Below, piece after piece: positions 35,033-43,724 of a stretch of 60,436 nt of DNA. The notes under the pieces are model-generated. The model was not told the DNA's origin. It ran no database searches and saw nothing but the letters and a program-made list of their open reading frames with translations. Within the stretch, counting starts at the first letter, position 1; the number at the start of each line of letters is the position of its first letter. Source of the stretch: an uncultured Bacilli bacterium (GTDB lineage: Bacteria > Bacillota_I > Bacilli_A > RF39 > UBA660). Both the position numbers and the translations under genes were made by a program. The DNA lies in assembly GCA_910576985.1 (NCBI GenBank), contig CAJTLA010000001.1, positions 1-60,436 of the forward strand. Direction: 5' to 3'.

Positions 35033-35941
35033 TTATTTTCCAAATCCATTTTTTTCAAAGAATTCTAATGTTACTTCTTTGGTCGCTGCGCCTTCTTGTG
35101 AGTCTACTACTTCTTTGTTTTCAATAATTAAAGTTAATGGAGTTCCCCAGCTTTCTTTGTCTTTAAAGTAAGATAATGAAGTAATTTTGCTACTGTCTTC
35201 GCTTTCTAAAGCTGTCATATCAATATAATAAATTGAAATGTTTTTTTCTTGTGCGATTTCATTGATGGTTGGTTTGAATGCTGTACAAGCACCACAACCT
35301 GTCTGTCCTAATACAATAATTGATTTTTCTCCACTTTCATAAATTTCTTCATATTGACTATAGTTGATAAATGAAATGTTTGGATATTGACTTTCATCTG
35401 AATCATCAGTAGTTTCTTCTTTGCTCGCATTACTACTAGATATATATGATTCTTCACTTCCAATAATTTCATGTTCTTGTAGTTCATCAAATAAGCTAGA
35501 TTCGGTAATGTATCCTGGAATTTCATCTATTTTTTTCCCATTTTCTAAGAATGCTACATAAGGAGTTCCAAAGTTATCAATGTCTACCCCAACTTTTTCT
35601 AATAGTTCTGTTAGTTCTTCTGTATCCATGATAGCTGCATCTACGTAATAATAAGTAAAATCATAAGCTTCACTTAAGTATTTCATCTGTGGAGTAAATT
35701 CTGAACATACACTACAGCTAGAACTTCCGATATATAGTACTTTTTTCCCTTCTCCATTAAAAGCTTCTTTATAATCTGTTGAATATTGTCCATCATATTC
35801 AGCAACATTGTTGTTACCGCTTTCATTTTCTGTTGGCTTCAGTGTTCTACTTTCTGTTTTGATTACACCTATCACAATTAATAAAAATAATAAAACGCCA
35901 ATCACAGTTACTATGATTATTGCTCTTTTCTTTTCATTCAT
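35033..35941 (-). CDS. Membrane-anchored tandem thioredoxin-like protein
   Basis: This 302-residue protein has one N-terminal helix (residues about 8-26), an acidic linker and two thioredoxin-like domains. The first has SSSCSVCSEF (CxxC near residue 75) and FGTPYVAF (cis-Pro). The second has TGCGACTAF (CxxC near residue 218) and WGTPLTLI. A Ser/Glu-rich linker separates them. Anchored on the outer face, such proteins could make or exchange disulphides or carry electrons. The neighbour at 36035 is related, suggesting duplication. It has its own TTGACA/TATAAT promoter. Confidence 0.85.
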   Translation of the reverse strand: MNEKKRAIIIVTVIGVLLFLLIVIGVIKTESRTLKPTENESGNNNVAEYDGQYSTDYKEAFNGEGKKVLYIGSSSCSVCSEFTPQMKYLSEAYDFTYYYVDAAIMDTEELTELLEKVGVDIDNFGTPYVAFLENGKKIDEIPGYITESSLFDELQEHEIIGSEESYISSSNASKEETTDDSDESQYPNISFINYSQYEEIYESGEKSIIVLGQTGCGACTAFKPTINEIAQEKNISIYYIDMTALESEDSSKITSLSYFKDKESWGTPLTLIIENKEVVDSQEGAATKEVTLEFFEKNGFGK

Positions 35942-35967
35942 TTTTACACCTTCCTTAATATAACAAG

Positions 35968-35997
35968 ATTATATCGTTTTTTTCTTTTCATTGTCAA
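35968..35997 (-). promoter_or_regulatory. Promoter of the tandem thioredoxin-like gene
   Basis: TTGACA (complement of 35992-35997), 18 bases, TATAAT (complement of 35968-35973), then AAGGAAGGTG before the ATG. Confidence 0.8.
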
Positions 35998-36034
35998 CTA
36001 AATTCACAAAATTATCAACTTTTCCACAGGAAAT

Positions 36035-36748
36035 TTATTTTGCATCATCTGTTATTTTCATTATTTTTCCATTTTTGATTTCTAATAAAATTGGTAATTT
36101 CATGTCATCTGTTAATGTTACTGTTTCATCGAATTTTTGTTTTTCTTCTTTTGTAAATACTGCAGGATTTAATAGTTTTATGTTTGTATTTTTGTTTAAT
36201 AAAGTTGTTACCTTTGGATCTCCTATTCTTCCAATTAATACCAATGCGTTTTCTTTTTCTTCTAGTAGTTTAAAATAAGATTCACTTGTGAGTCGTTCTA
36301 TTTTTGGGTAAGCATTTTTAAATGATTGATTGGTAATTCCATTTTTCTTCAAATAATTAAATAGTTCTAAGTCATCCATATAGCCAATCTGTTGATCTTT
36401 TATATTATTTCCTTCTGTAATGATGAGTCTTGGTGTTGAAAATGAAGTTTTTCTAATATGCAATTTTTCTAATATTTTTTCTAATTCTTTTTTGGTTAAC
36501 CAATCTACATTAATATCTTGATATTGAAAGTTATAATTTTTGCTAGCTTCTTGTAATATTGGCTTGAATAAATTACAAAAACCACATGTTGGTCTTTCTA
36601 AGAAAATAATATTTGTTTGTTTTTCTTCAAAGATGTTTTGATATATTTTTTGGAATTGGTAATGATGATATATATTTTTGATTGTAAGTCCAATCATGCC
36701 ACCAATAATACATATCACAGCACTTAATAATAATGTTTTTTTGTTCAT
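36035..36748 (-). CDS. Membrane-anchored thioredoxin-like protein with a degenerate second domain
   Basis: This 237-residue protein has an N-terminal helix (residues about 4-22), a thioredoxin-like domain with RPTCGFCNLF (CxxC) and FSTPRLII (cis-Pro), and a second similar domain without Cys (GRIGDPKVTT). It resembles the 35033 protein in layout, but the second active site is lost. The ATG at 36748 is chosen because the -10 box (36771-36776) overlaps the more upstream in-frame ATG, and GGAAGTAGGG precedes the chosen one. Confidence 0.8.
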   Translation of the reverse strand: MNKKTLLLSAVICIIGGMIGLTIKNIYHHYQFQKIYQNIFEEKQTNIIFLERPTCGFCNLFKPILQEASKNYNFQYQDINVDWLTKKELEKILEKLHIRKTSFSTPRLIITEGNNIKDQQIGYMDDLELFNYLKKNGITNQSFKNAYPKIERLTSESYFKLLEEKENALVLIGRIGDPKVTTLLNKNTNIKLLNPAVFTKEEKQKFDETVTLTDDMKLPILLEIKNGKIMKITDDAK

Positions 36749-36770
36749 ACTTTCCCTACTTCCTTTTTTC

Positions 36771-36799
36771 ATTGTAGTACGACTTATTTTTCTTGTCAA
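36771..36799 (-). promoter_or_regulatory. Promoter of the 36035 thioredoxin-like gene
   Basis: TTGACA (complement of 36794-36799), 17 bases, TACAAT (complement of 36771-36776). It is divergent from the ldh promoter 16 bases away. Confidence 0.75.
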
Positions 36800-36814
36800 C
36801 TGTTTCAAAAGTAA

Positions 36815-36843
36815 TTGTAGTTGTATTATGATTTTGTTATAAT
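36815..36843 (+). promoter_or_regulatory. Promoter of ldh
   Basis: TTGTAG (36815-36820), 17 bases, then TGTTATAAT (hexamer 36838-36843). AAAGGAAG follows before the ATG. No obvious Rex site was recognised. Confidence 0.75.
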
Positions 36844-36870
36844 GGTTATGATAGAAAGGAAGCGTGTTTT

Positions 36871-37791
36871 ATGAATAACAAAGTTGTTTTAATTGGCTGT
36901 GGAAATGTTGGCATGAGTTATGCTTATGCACTTTTAAATCAAAAAACATTTGTAAATGAACTTGTATTAATTGATTTGGATCAAAAACGAATTGAAGGAG
37001 AAGTAATGGATTTAAATCATTGTCTTGCTTTTGCGCCTTCTAAAATTGATATTAAGGTTGGAACTTATGAGGCTTGTAGGGATGCTTCTATTGTTTGTAT
37101 TTGTGCAGGAGCGAATCAAAATCCTGGGGAAACTAGAATGGATTTAATTCATAAAAATAGTAAAATTTTTAAATCTATTGTGACAGAAGTGATGAATTCT
37201 GGTTTTCAGGGAATTTTTTTGGTGGCTACGAATCCTTTGGATGTCATGACTTATATGACTTGGAAATATTCTGGTCTTCCAGTAAATCGTGTGATTGGAT
37301 CGGGAACTAGTTTGGATACTGCTAGACTTCGTTATATGATTGGCGAAAAATTAGGAGTGAGTCCTAAAAATGTGCATGCTTATGTCATTGGTGAACATGG
37401 GGATAGTGAATTTGTTCCTTGGAGTAATGTAAATATAGGATTACAAAATATCAGTCATTTTTTAACAGAGCAGGAATGTCATGACATTTATCTTAATGTT
37501 AGAAATGCTGCTTATGAAATTATCAACCGAAAAGGGGCAACTTATTATGGAATTGGAATGTGTTTGGTTCGAATTACAAATGCGATTCTAGGCGATGAGA
37601 ATAGTATTATCACTGTATCTGCTTATGATGATGCTAATGACATTTATATTGGAAGTCCTTGTATTTTAAACAAAAATGGGATTAAGGAACGTGTGCTAGT
37701 AAATTTAAATGATGATGAATTGCAGAAGTTACAACAATCTATTGATATTTTAAAAAAAGCAACCCATGAAAATGCCAGTCTAGGAGACTAA
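36871..37791 (+). CDS. ldh: L-lactate dehydrogenase
   Basis: This enzyme reduces pyruvate to L-lactate with NADH and so recycles NAD during fermentation. The 306-residue protein has the Rossmann motif VVLIGCGNVGMSYAYAL, LIDLD for NAD binding, the loop AGANQNPGETRMDL (Gln and Arg that favour pyruvate), TNPLDVMTYMT and catalytic His in VIGEHGDSE. The Q-N-P-G-E-T-R loop argues for lactate rather than malate dehydrogenase. It is a single-gene unit with its own promoter and terminator. Confidence 0.93.
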   Translation: MNNKVVLIGCGNVGMSYAYALLNQKTFVNELVLIDLDQKRIEGEVMDLNHCLAFAPSKIDIKVGTYEACRDASIVCICAGANQNPGETRMDLIHKNSKIFKSIVTEVMNSGFQGIFLVATNPLDVMTYMTWKYSGLPVNRVIGSGTSLDTARLRYMIGEKLGVSPKNVHAYVIGEHGDSEFVPWSNVNIGLQNISHFLTEQECHDIYLNVRNAAYEIINRKGATYYGIGMCLVRITNAILGDENSIITVSAYDDANDIYIGSPCILNKNGIKERVLVNLNDDELQKLQQSIDILKKATHENASLGD

Positions 37792-37805
37792 ACTGGTATT
37801 TTTTT
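37772..37805 (+). terminator. Terminator of ldh
   Basis: ATGCCAGT (37772-37779) pairs with ACTGGTAT (37792-37799), with one G-U pair, before a T-run. It overlaps the ldh stop codon and the end of the convergent gene. Confidence 0.8.
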
Positions 37806-39276
37806 GTACTTTGTTTGTGATACAATCTTGCAATTTATTTAACAAATTCATTTTCTCTGTTGCAATACTCATTTTCGTACCCTTTTTTTCATTTGAATTT
37901 TCAAATTCTAAATAGGCTTGTTTTACGGTTATCATGATTAAAAAAGCAAAAGAGGTTTCTAGTGATGGATTTTTTAAGCAAATTTGTTCTAACCAAAAGC
38001 AAAATTGGTCTTCTTCGATTTTATTTTTTGAATCATATAGTTCTTTTAATTGACTTTTTAATTCTTGAATTTTTTTACTACTTCTAGTTTGATTGTCACT
38101 CAGTGACTTTAAATACTTTTCTTGAATCTGGCGGTAATTTTCCAATGTCCCATATTCTTCTATTTCAGATCGTTCTTTTCTATATTCTTCTTCTGATAGT
38201 TCTTGTGATTGGTAAGATTTTTCTACTTCTTTTATTGCTTCTTCTTTTTCCTGTGCTAACGCATTTGCTAGTTTTTCTGGATTTTCTAATAGTTGTTTTA
38301 ATTGAATCATTTCTGTTTGACGTCTTTCTGTCACTTTTTTAATACTCTGAATATCATCTTCTATGTATGATATTTGACTCGCAATAAAGCTTAATTCACA
38401 CAATTTTTGACTAGTCCAATGATGGATCGCACTTATTAATACATCGGGTCTTTTTTGATGATAACAGTTTAAAATATAAATGATATGGGCGAATATTTTA
38501 TCTACTGGAAGTTGTGGAAATCTGCTTTTTAACATTTGAAAAGAGTCCATTGTAGAATCATTATTTTTAGCTAACTCTTCTAATATTTCATCTCCAAATA
38601 AAATTTGTAACATTTGATATAAATTACTATATGTAGGATAAGAAGTATTTGCTGTTATTTCTAATGTACTATTTTTGTCTGAAACTTCATCTATTTGATA
38701 AGTAACAGAATCTAAATGAAGCATAGTTTCTCTCGTGGCGGCTCTTCCTTCATACAACATTTTACGAATTTCAAATGACATGGGAATGGATGAGTTTAAT
38801 AAAAATGACAACCTTCCTTCTTCTAAATGGGTCATTTCATGAAGTACAGTAGTACATTCGCTAAGAGGATCTAATTGTTCTAGGGAAAAAATCATTCCTT
38901 CATGTTTCCATGTGAAACCTAAGCAACTACAATAGTAGGAACCATTTGGGGTTGGAACATATTTTCCATCGATCAGTTCTAGATTGCCTGTTTTATTTTT
39001 TGATGCTTTAATGTCTTCTCGAAATACTCTTGATGCTTCATTATCTAGATTCAGTTCATCCAATTTAATGATGGCATATCCATTCATAGTTTCTAAAACA
39101 TGTAAGTATTCCTCTATCATTTCTGTTCTGGTTCTTTTGATATATGATGGTTGAATATAGCGATTATACATTAAAATAATTGTATTTCGTAAATTTTTTT
39201 TGGCTTGTTCAGTGAAGTGTTTAGTACTCAAAATTTGATCTATTCTGGCAATTAGTTGTTCTTTTTCATGACTCAT
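37780..39276 (-). CDS. Uncharacterised protein with HExxH motif and coiled coil
   Basis: This 498-residue cytoplasmic protein has no recognised family. The N-terminal half carries VLHEMTHLEEG near residue 145, an HExxH zinc-peptidase-type motif, followed by YEGRAATRETM, where a third ligand Glu could lie. The second half (about 305-440) is a long Glu/Lys/Gln-rich coiled coil, then a short globular end. Catalytic activity is a guess. The ATG at 39276 is preferred because GGGG precedes it at a good distance. The upstream 74-residue gene overlaps it, suggesting coupling. Confidence 0.65.
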   Translation of the reverse strand: MSHEKEQLIARIDQILSTKHFTEQAKKNLRNTIILMYNRYIQPSYIKRTRTEMIEEYLHVLETMNGYAIIKLDELNLDNEASRVFREDIKASKNKTGNLELIDGKYVPTPNGSYYCSCLGFTWKHEGMIFSLEQLDPLSECTTVLHEMTHLEEGRLSFLLNSSIPMSFEIRKMLYEGRAATRETMLHLDSVTYQIDEVSDKNSTLEITANTSYPTYSNLYQMLQILFGDEILEELAKNNDSTMDSFQMLKSRFPQLPVDKIFAHIIYILNCYHQKRPDVLISAIHHWTSQKLCELSFIASQISYIEDDIQSIKKVTERRQTEMIQLKQLLENPEKLANALAQEKEEAIKEVEKSYQSQELSEEEYRKERSEIEEYGTLENYRQIQEKYLKSLSDNQTRSSKKIQELKSQLKELYDSKNKIEEDQFCFWLEQICLKNPSLETSFAFLIMITVKQAYLEFENSNEKKGTKMSIATEKMNLLNKLQDCITNKVQKNTSLVS

Positions 39277-39500
39277 TACCATTCCCCACTTTCAATATCC
39301 ATTTTTAGTTTTTCATAAAGCATTTTTTGAGTTGCTTCTAATGGTGAAATAAGATTCAGTAATTCAGGTTTCTGATTTTTTCCTCGTTCTATTAATAATA
39401 ATGTATCTATTTGATTAAAAATATCATTTATTTGTTTTAAGCTGTTAAAGTCATTGTTTTGTATTAATTTATAATATTGATTTTTTAGTTCTTGTTTCAT
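39276..39500 (-). CDS. Small hypothetical protein, partner of the HExxH protein
   Basis: This 74-residue, mostly helical, charged protein has no recognised domain. Its stop codon overlaps the start of the HExxH gene, so the two are probably made together. There is no strong ribosome site in front of the ATG, so the start is less certain. Confidence 0.55.
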   Translation of the reverse strand: MKQELKNQYYKLIQNNDFNSLKQINDIFNQIDTLLLIERGKNQKPELLNLISPLEATQKMLYEKLKMDIESGEW

Positions 39501-39559
39501 GTTTTGTTGATTAGATAATCTCTTTCACCTCGTTTTCAAATTCCTTTTTGTCTTATTGA

Positions 39560-40075
39560 TTAATTGATAATTCCTTTTAGTAGTCCAAATGATAATATCA
39601 TCATAATAATTCCTGCTAACGTTACTCCAAGAATTGCGGCAAGTAATGATTTCTTTTTGTTCATTCCAATCATGGAAGCGATTAATGATCCTGTCCATGC
39701 GCCTGTTCCTGGTAGTGGAATTCCTACAAACAGTAATAGCCCCCAAAATTCTCTTTTCTCAATTTGATCTTTTTTTGATTTTGCTTTGTTTTCAATTTTG
39801 TTGACTAACTTTGAAAGTCTTTTTGTTTTTTTCAGTTTGTCAAATAGTGGTGTAATAAACCATAGGATAAATGGGATTGGTATTAGGTTACCAATAAAGC
39901 AAATGATGAAACTCGTTACTGGGTTCATATTTAGTAAAGAGGCTGCAATTAGTCCTCCACGAAGTTCTAATATTGGAAACATAGAAATTATAAAGATAAT
40001 CATTTCTTTCCCAAATGGCATGTTGCTTAAGCCTCCAAATATGTCTAAAAATGAGTGTACTAAATTTTCTGCCAT
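39560..40075 (-). CDS. Sm_multidrug_ex family small membrane protein
   Basis: This 171-residue protein has four or five hydrophobic segments and the family signatures FPILELRGGLIAAS, GNLIPIPFILWF and GIPLPGTGAWTGSLIA (PF06695). The family is called small multidrug export, but its transport role is poorly supported. The related re-entrant GxxxPGTGAW pattern is shared with DedA-like membrane proteins. AGAAAGG precedes the ATG, and a TTGACG/TAGAAT promoter lies upstream. Confidence 0.85.
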   Translation of the reverse strand: MAENLVHSFLDIFGGLSNMPFGKEMIIFIISMFPILELRGGLIAASLLNMNPVTSFIICFIGNLIPIPFILWFITPLFDKLKKTKRLSKLVNKIENKAKSKKDQIEKREFWGLLLFVGIPLPGTGAWTGSLIASMIGMNKKKSLLAAILGVTLAGIIMMILSFGLLKGIIN

Positions 40076-40096
40076 GTAATCAACCTTTCTATTTTT

Positions 40097-40125
40097 ATTC
40101 TAAAGTAATTTATGGGTTTCGTCAA
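40097..40125 (-). promoter_or_regulatory. Promoter of the Sm_multidrug_ex gene
   Basis: TTGACG (complement of 40120-40125), 17 bases, TAGAAT (complement of 40097-40102). Confidence 0.7.
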
Positions 40126-40134
40126 TAAAATTTT

Positions 40135-42282
40135 TTATGGTTTTATTAATGAAAGGGCCACTTTCTTTTTTTCTAATAAAATTTCATCAACATAACAGTC
40201 TACGATATCCCCAACACTAACAATGTCCATTGGATCTTTTACATAATGGTTGGCTAGTTTTGATATATGGGCGAGTCCATCATTTTTCAGTCCGATATCA
40301 ATGAATACTCCAAATGGGGCGACATTTCGAACGGTTCCTTGTAGTTTCATTCCTACTTTTAAGTCTTCTAGGTGTAATACATCACTTTTTAAGATTGGTT
40401 TGGGCATTTCGTCACGTGGATCTCTGTTTGGTTTTTTCAAACAGTTCATGATATCTTCTAATGTATAATTATCAGTATTTAATGTTTTTGCAGTTTCTTC
40501 TAGTTGTAATTGATCTAGTTTTGTAATTAATAAATCGGTTCCGATGTCAGTTATATCCGCCTCTACTAGTTTGAGTAGTTGATGCGTTTTATCATAACTT
40601 TCTGGATGAATTCCTGTTACATCTAATGGATTTGTACCATCTACAATTCTTAAAAAACCAATTGCTTGTTCATATACTTTATCACTTAATATTTTTGATT
40701 TTTTTAATTCTTCTCTAGATTCGATTTTGCCTTTTGTTTCTCTATAGTTGATAATTTTTTCAATATTTTTCTTTGTGATTCCTGATACGTATTTTAATAA
40801 AAAGGAACTTGCTGTATTGATATTTACGCCTACTAAGTTTACTGATTTTTCTACTACAAAATCGAGTACTTCCCTTAGTCTTTTATTTGGTACATCGTGT
40901 TGATATAGTCCTACTCCAATACTTTCTGGATCAATTTTTACCAGTTCTGCCAAAGGATCTTGCAGTCTTCTACCAATACTGATGGCACTTCTTTCTTCTA
41001 CATGTAAGTCTGGAAATTCTTCGATGGCAAGTTTAGAGGCGGAGTAAACACTTGCTCCTGCTTCACTAACAATGATATATTCTACTTTTCTATTGGCATT
41101 TTTAATTACATCTGCGATAAATGTTTCACTTTCTCTACTAGCAGTTCCATTTCCAATTGCGATAATATCAATGTTATATTTTTGAATTAGTTCTAATATG
41201 ATTTTTTTACTTTCTTCATATTGATTTTTTGGTTCATGTGGATAGATTACTTTGATGTCTATTTTTTTTCCAGTTGGGTCAATCACTGCTAGTTTACATC
41301 CTGTTCTATAGGCTGGGTCAAATCCTAATACCATTTTGTCTTTCATTGGTGGTTGTAAAAGTAGGTTTTCTAGGTTTTTTCCAAAGTTTTGGGTTGCGAT
41401 TTCACTTGCTTTTTCTGTAATTTCACTGCGAATTTCTCTTTCAATTGAAGGTGCAATCAATCTTTTATAGCTATCTTTGATGGCTTCTTCTACGAGTGGG
41501 ACAACAAATGAGTGTTCATTTTTTATCATTTTTTTCTTTAAATAATTAATAAATTGTTCTTCATCTACTTCTAAGTTTACAGTAATTACTTTTTCATTTT
41601 CTGCTCGATTAAATGCTAGAACTCTATGTGCTTTGATTTGTTTGACTGATTCTTGGTAGTCATAGTACATAGAGTACACTAATTCTGGGTCTTCTGCATT
41701 TTTTTTCTTTTTTGTTACAATTTGTCCATATAGGTAACTATTGATTCTAATATATTTTCGGTAGTTCGCGTTATCGCTAATCCATTCTGCAATAATGTAA
41801 GAAGCTCCTTCTAATGCTTGTTTGGTATCTGATACATTTTCATTTAAGTAAGGAAGGGCTAAATTTTCTAAAGACCCTTGTAATGGAAAGCTTAGGATTT
41901 TTTTGGCTAATGGTTCTAATCCATTTTTGATGGCTTCGGTTGCTTTTGTTTTTTTCTTTTCTTTGTATGGTCGGTATAGGTCTTCTACTTCTACTAGTTT
42001 ATTTGCATTTAATATTTGTATTTTTAGTTCTTCTGTAAGTAATCCCTTTTCATCAATGAGTCTTATGACGTCTTCTTTTCGTTTTAATAAGTTCACTTGA
42101 TAGTGATAGACATCGGCAATTTTTCGAATTTGTTCTTCGTCTAGGTTTCCTGTAACTTCTTTTCGATATCTAGCGATAAAGGGTATGGTATTTCCATCTT
42201 CTAATAATGTTAAAGTAGATTCTACTTGTTTTGTTTTTATGTTTAGTTCTTCACTAATTTCTCTTATGATTGTTTCATTCAT
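40135..42282 (-). CDS. tex: Tex family RNA-binding transcription accessory protein
   Basis: This 715-residue protein has the full Tex layout: N-terminal helical domain (PFIARYRKEVTG), YqgF-like nuclease fold (LGFDPAYRTGCKLAVID), helix-hairpin-helix pair (VGVNINTASSFLLKYVSGI) and a C-terminal S1 RNA-binding domain (VGMKLQGTVRNVAPFGVFIDIG). Tex associates with transcription and RNA turnover. The ATG at 42282 lies nine bases from AAGGAG. The ATG six bases earlier is too close. A single promoter precedes it. Confidence 0.95.
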   Translation of the reverse strand: MNETIIREISEELNIKTKQVESTLTLLEDGNTIPFIARYRKEVTGNLDEEQIRKIADVYHYQVNLLKRKEDVIRLIDEKGLLTEELKIQILNANKLVEVEDLYRPYKEKKKTKATEAIKNGLEPLAKKILSFPLQGSLENLALPYLNENVSDTKQALEGASYIIAEWISDNANYRKYIRINSYLYGQIVTKKKKNAEDPELVYSMYYDYQESVKQIKAHRVLAFNRAENEKVITVNLEVDEEQFINYLKKKMIKNEHSFVVPLVEEAIKDSYKRLIAPSIEREIRSEITEKASEIATQNFGKNLENLLLQPPMKDKMVLGFDPAYRTGCKLAVIDPTGKKIDIKVIYPHEPKNQYEESKKIILELIQKYNIDIIAIGNGTASRESETFIADVIKNANRKVEYIIVSEAGASVYSASKLAIEEFPDLHVEERSAISIGRRLQDPLAELVKIDPESIGVGLYQHDVPNKRLREVLDFVVEKSVNLVGVNINTASSFLLKYVSGITKKNIEKIINYRETKGKIESREELKKSKILSDKVYEQAIGFLRIVDGTNPLDVTGIHPESYDKTHQLLKLVEADITDIGTDLLITKLDQLQLEETAKTLNTDNYTLEDIMNCLKKPNRDPRDEMPKPILKSDVLHLEDLKVGMKLQGTVRNVAPFGVFIDIGLKNDGLAHISKLANHYVKDPMDIVSVGDIVDCYVDEILLEKKKVALSLIKP

Positions 42283-42359
42283 GTTCATTTTCTCCTTATT
42301 CTATTATGTTTTTTATGATTGTTTTTTTGTTTAGAGTATTTACTTCTCTATCATTTTCC

Positions 42360-42388
42360 ATTATACCAATCTCTTGGAATGGAATCAA
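42360..42388 (-). promoter_or_regulatory. Promoter of tex
   Basis: TTGATT (complement of 42383-42388), 17 bases, then TGGTATAAT (hexamer at 42360-42365). It lies just past the dinB stop. Confidence 0.75.
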
Positions 42389-42390
42389 TT

Positions 42391-43599
42391 TTATTTGAAA
42401 TATTTTTTGTCAATCTTTTGTTCTAAAAGGGAAGCTTTTTTTATTACTGAAATTCCAAATTTGTTTTTTAATTCATCTACTGCTTGTTCTAACTCACTGT
42501 TTTCTTCTCTTATTTCTATATTTTCAAATAGGGATACTTGGTGATTAGATTCATTGGTTAAATGGTCTAATCTGATGCCAATCAATCTCACACTATCTAT
42601 TTCCATTTCTGATAAGATCAAACAAGCTGTTTCATAGATTTCTTGTGTAATATTGGTCGCATTTTTTCGTTTTTTCTGATGAGATTTTCTTCTAAAGTAT
42701 TGATCTTTTAATGTAACTACAATGACATAGGCGTATTTTTTTTGTCTTCTTAGTCTGAGTGCTACATTTTCTGAAAGTCCCAATAGGTATTGTTTTAGTT
42801 GTTGTTTTTCTTTGATGTCATGGTCTAATGTAATTTCGTTTCCAATTCCTTTTGGAATAGAAGTTTCACTAATGACTCTTGTTTCATCAATTCCGTTTGC
42901 GGATTGGATCATCAATGCTGCTTGATTTTTGAAAAAGAGTTCTAATTTCTTTATATCTGCTTTGGCTAGATCTTCTATGGTATGGATTTTTAATTGATGG
43001 AGTTTTGGGGCTGTTTTTTTTCCGATTCCAAATAGTTCTTCTACTTGTAATGGCCACATTTTCTCTTTTATTTCATTTTGGTAAAGGGTATGAATTTTAT
43101 ATGGTTTTGAAAAGTCTGATGCCATTTTCGCACATAGTTTGTTGTTGGCTATTCCAATATTCACAGTAAATCCTAATGTGTCATAAATTTCTTTTTGTAT
43201 TTTTTTGGCGAATTCATATTGGTCCCCATATAGGTTTTTGACTTTTCCATAGTCGAGATAGCATTCATCAATAGAAGCAACTTCTATATCTGGTGAATAT
43301 TTACTGAGCAATTCAAATAATTTTTTTGACATTTCTGCATAAACTGGATAATTTGATGGATAAACTCGCAGGGCTGGGCATTTTTTTCTGGCACTATATA
43401 ATGTTTCTGCTGTTTTAATTCCCATTTTTTTTGCTCCATTTGATTTGGCTAAAACAATGCCTTTTCTTGTTTGTTCGTCTCCTCCAATCACTGCATAACT
43501 GTTTCTAATATCATATTTGTATCCTTTATTTAGTAAATCAATTGCTGACCAAGACAAGAAGGCGTTATTTACATCAATATGAAAGATGATTCTTTCCAT
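42391..43599 (-). CDS. dinB: DNA polymerase IV (Y-family translesion polymerase)
   Basis: This 402-residue polymerase has the Y-family palm motifs FHIDVNNAFLSW and ASIDECYLDYG (catalytic Asp/Glu), then NIGIANNKLCAKMASD, a helix-hairpin-helix LFGIGKKTAPKL and a little-finger domain. QVSLFE near residue 365 fits a sliding-clamp binding motif. It copies damaged DNA at the cost of fidelity. A good promoter and a candidate LexA-type box lie upstream, which would fit SOS control. Confidence 0.93.
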   Translation of the reverse strand: MERIIFHIDVNNAFLSWSAIDLLNKGYKYDIRNSYAVIGGDEQTRKGIVLAKSNGAKKMGIKTAETLYSARKKCPALRVYPSNYPVYAEMSKKLFELLSKYSPDIEVASIDECYLDYGKVKNLYGDQYEFAKKIQKEIYDTLGFTVNIGIANNKLCAKMASDFSKPYKIHTLYQNEIKEKMWPLQVEELFGIGKKTAPKLHQLKIHTIEDLAKADIKKLELFFKNQAALMIQSANGIDETRVISETSIPKGIGNEITLDHDIKEKQQLKQYLLGLSENVALRLRRQKKYAYVIVVTLKDQYFRRKSHQKKRKNATNITQEIYETACLILSEMEIDSVRLIGIRLDHLTNESNHQVSLFENIEIREENSELEQAVDELKNKFGISVIKKASLLEQKIDKKYFK

Positions 43600-43618
43600 G
43601 TTTTCACCTCTATTATTT

Positions 43619-43647
43619 ATTTTATCAAAATTAATGGGGTGTGTAAA
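43619..43647 (-). promoter_or_regulatory. Promoter of dinB
   Basis: TTTACA (complement of 43642-43647), 17 bases, then TGATAAAAT (hexamer at 43619-43624). Confidence 0.7.
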
Positions 43648-43656
43648 TTCTTTTGG

Positions 43657-43670
43657 CGAAAATTTGTTCT
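43657..43670. promoter_or_regulatory. Candidate LexA (SOS) box
   Basis: CGAAAATTTGTTCT matches about 11 of 14 positions of the Gram-positive LexA site CGAACRNRYGTTYG. It lies between the divergent promoters of dinB and the 43725 gene. One half-site is imperfect. Confidence 0.35.
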
Positions 43671-43692
43671 CGTTTTTTTTTTAGTTGAAGTA

Positions 43693-43701
43693 TGATATAA
43701 T
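43693..43701 (+). promoter_or_regulatory. Extended -10 promoter of the 43725 gene
   Basis: TGATATAAT, about 24 bases before the start codon, with GAAGGGAG as ribosome site between. No good -35. Confidence 0.5.
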
Positions 43702-43724
43702 TTTATTTGAAGGGAGTTTTTTAT

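Noticed and set aside
35308..35526. 72-codon minus-strand frame
   Set aside because: Second frame within the tandem thioredoxin-like gene.
39525..39746. 73-codon minus-strand frame
   Set aside because: Lies inside the Sm_multidrug_ex gene in another frame; Arg/Asn-rich translation without a start signal.
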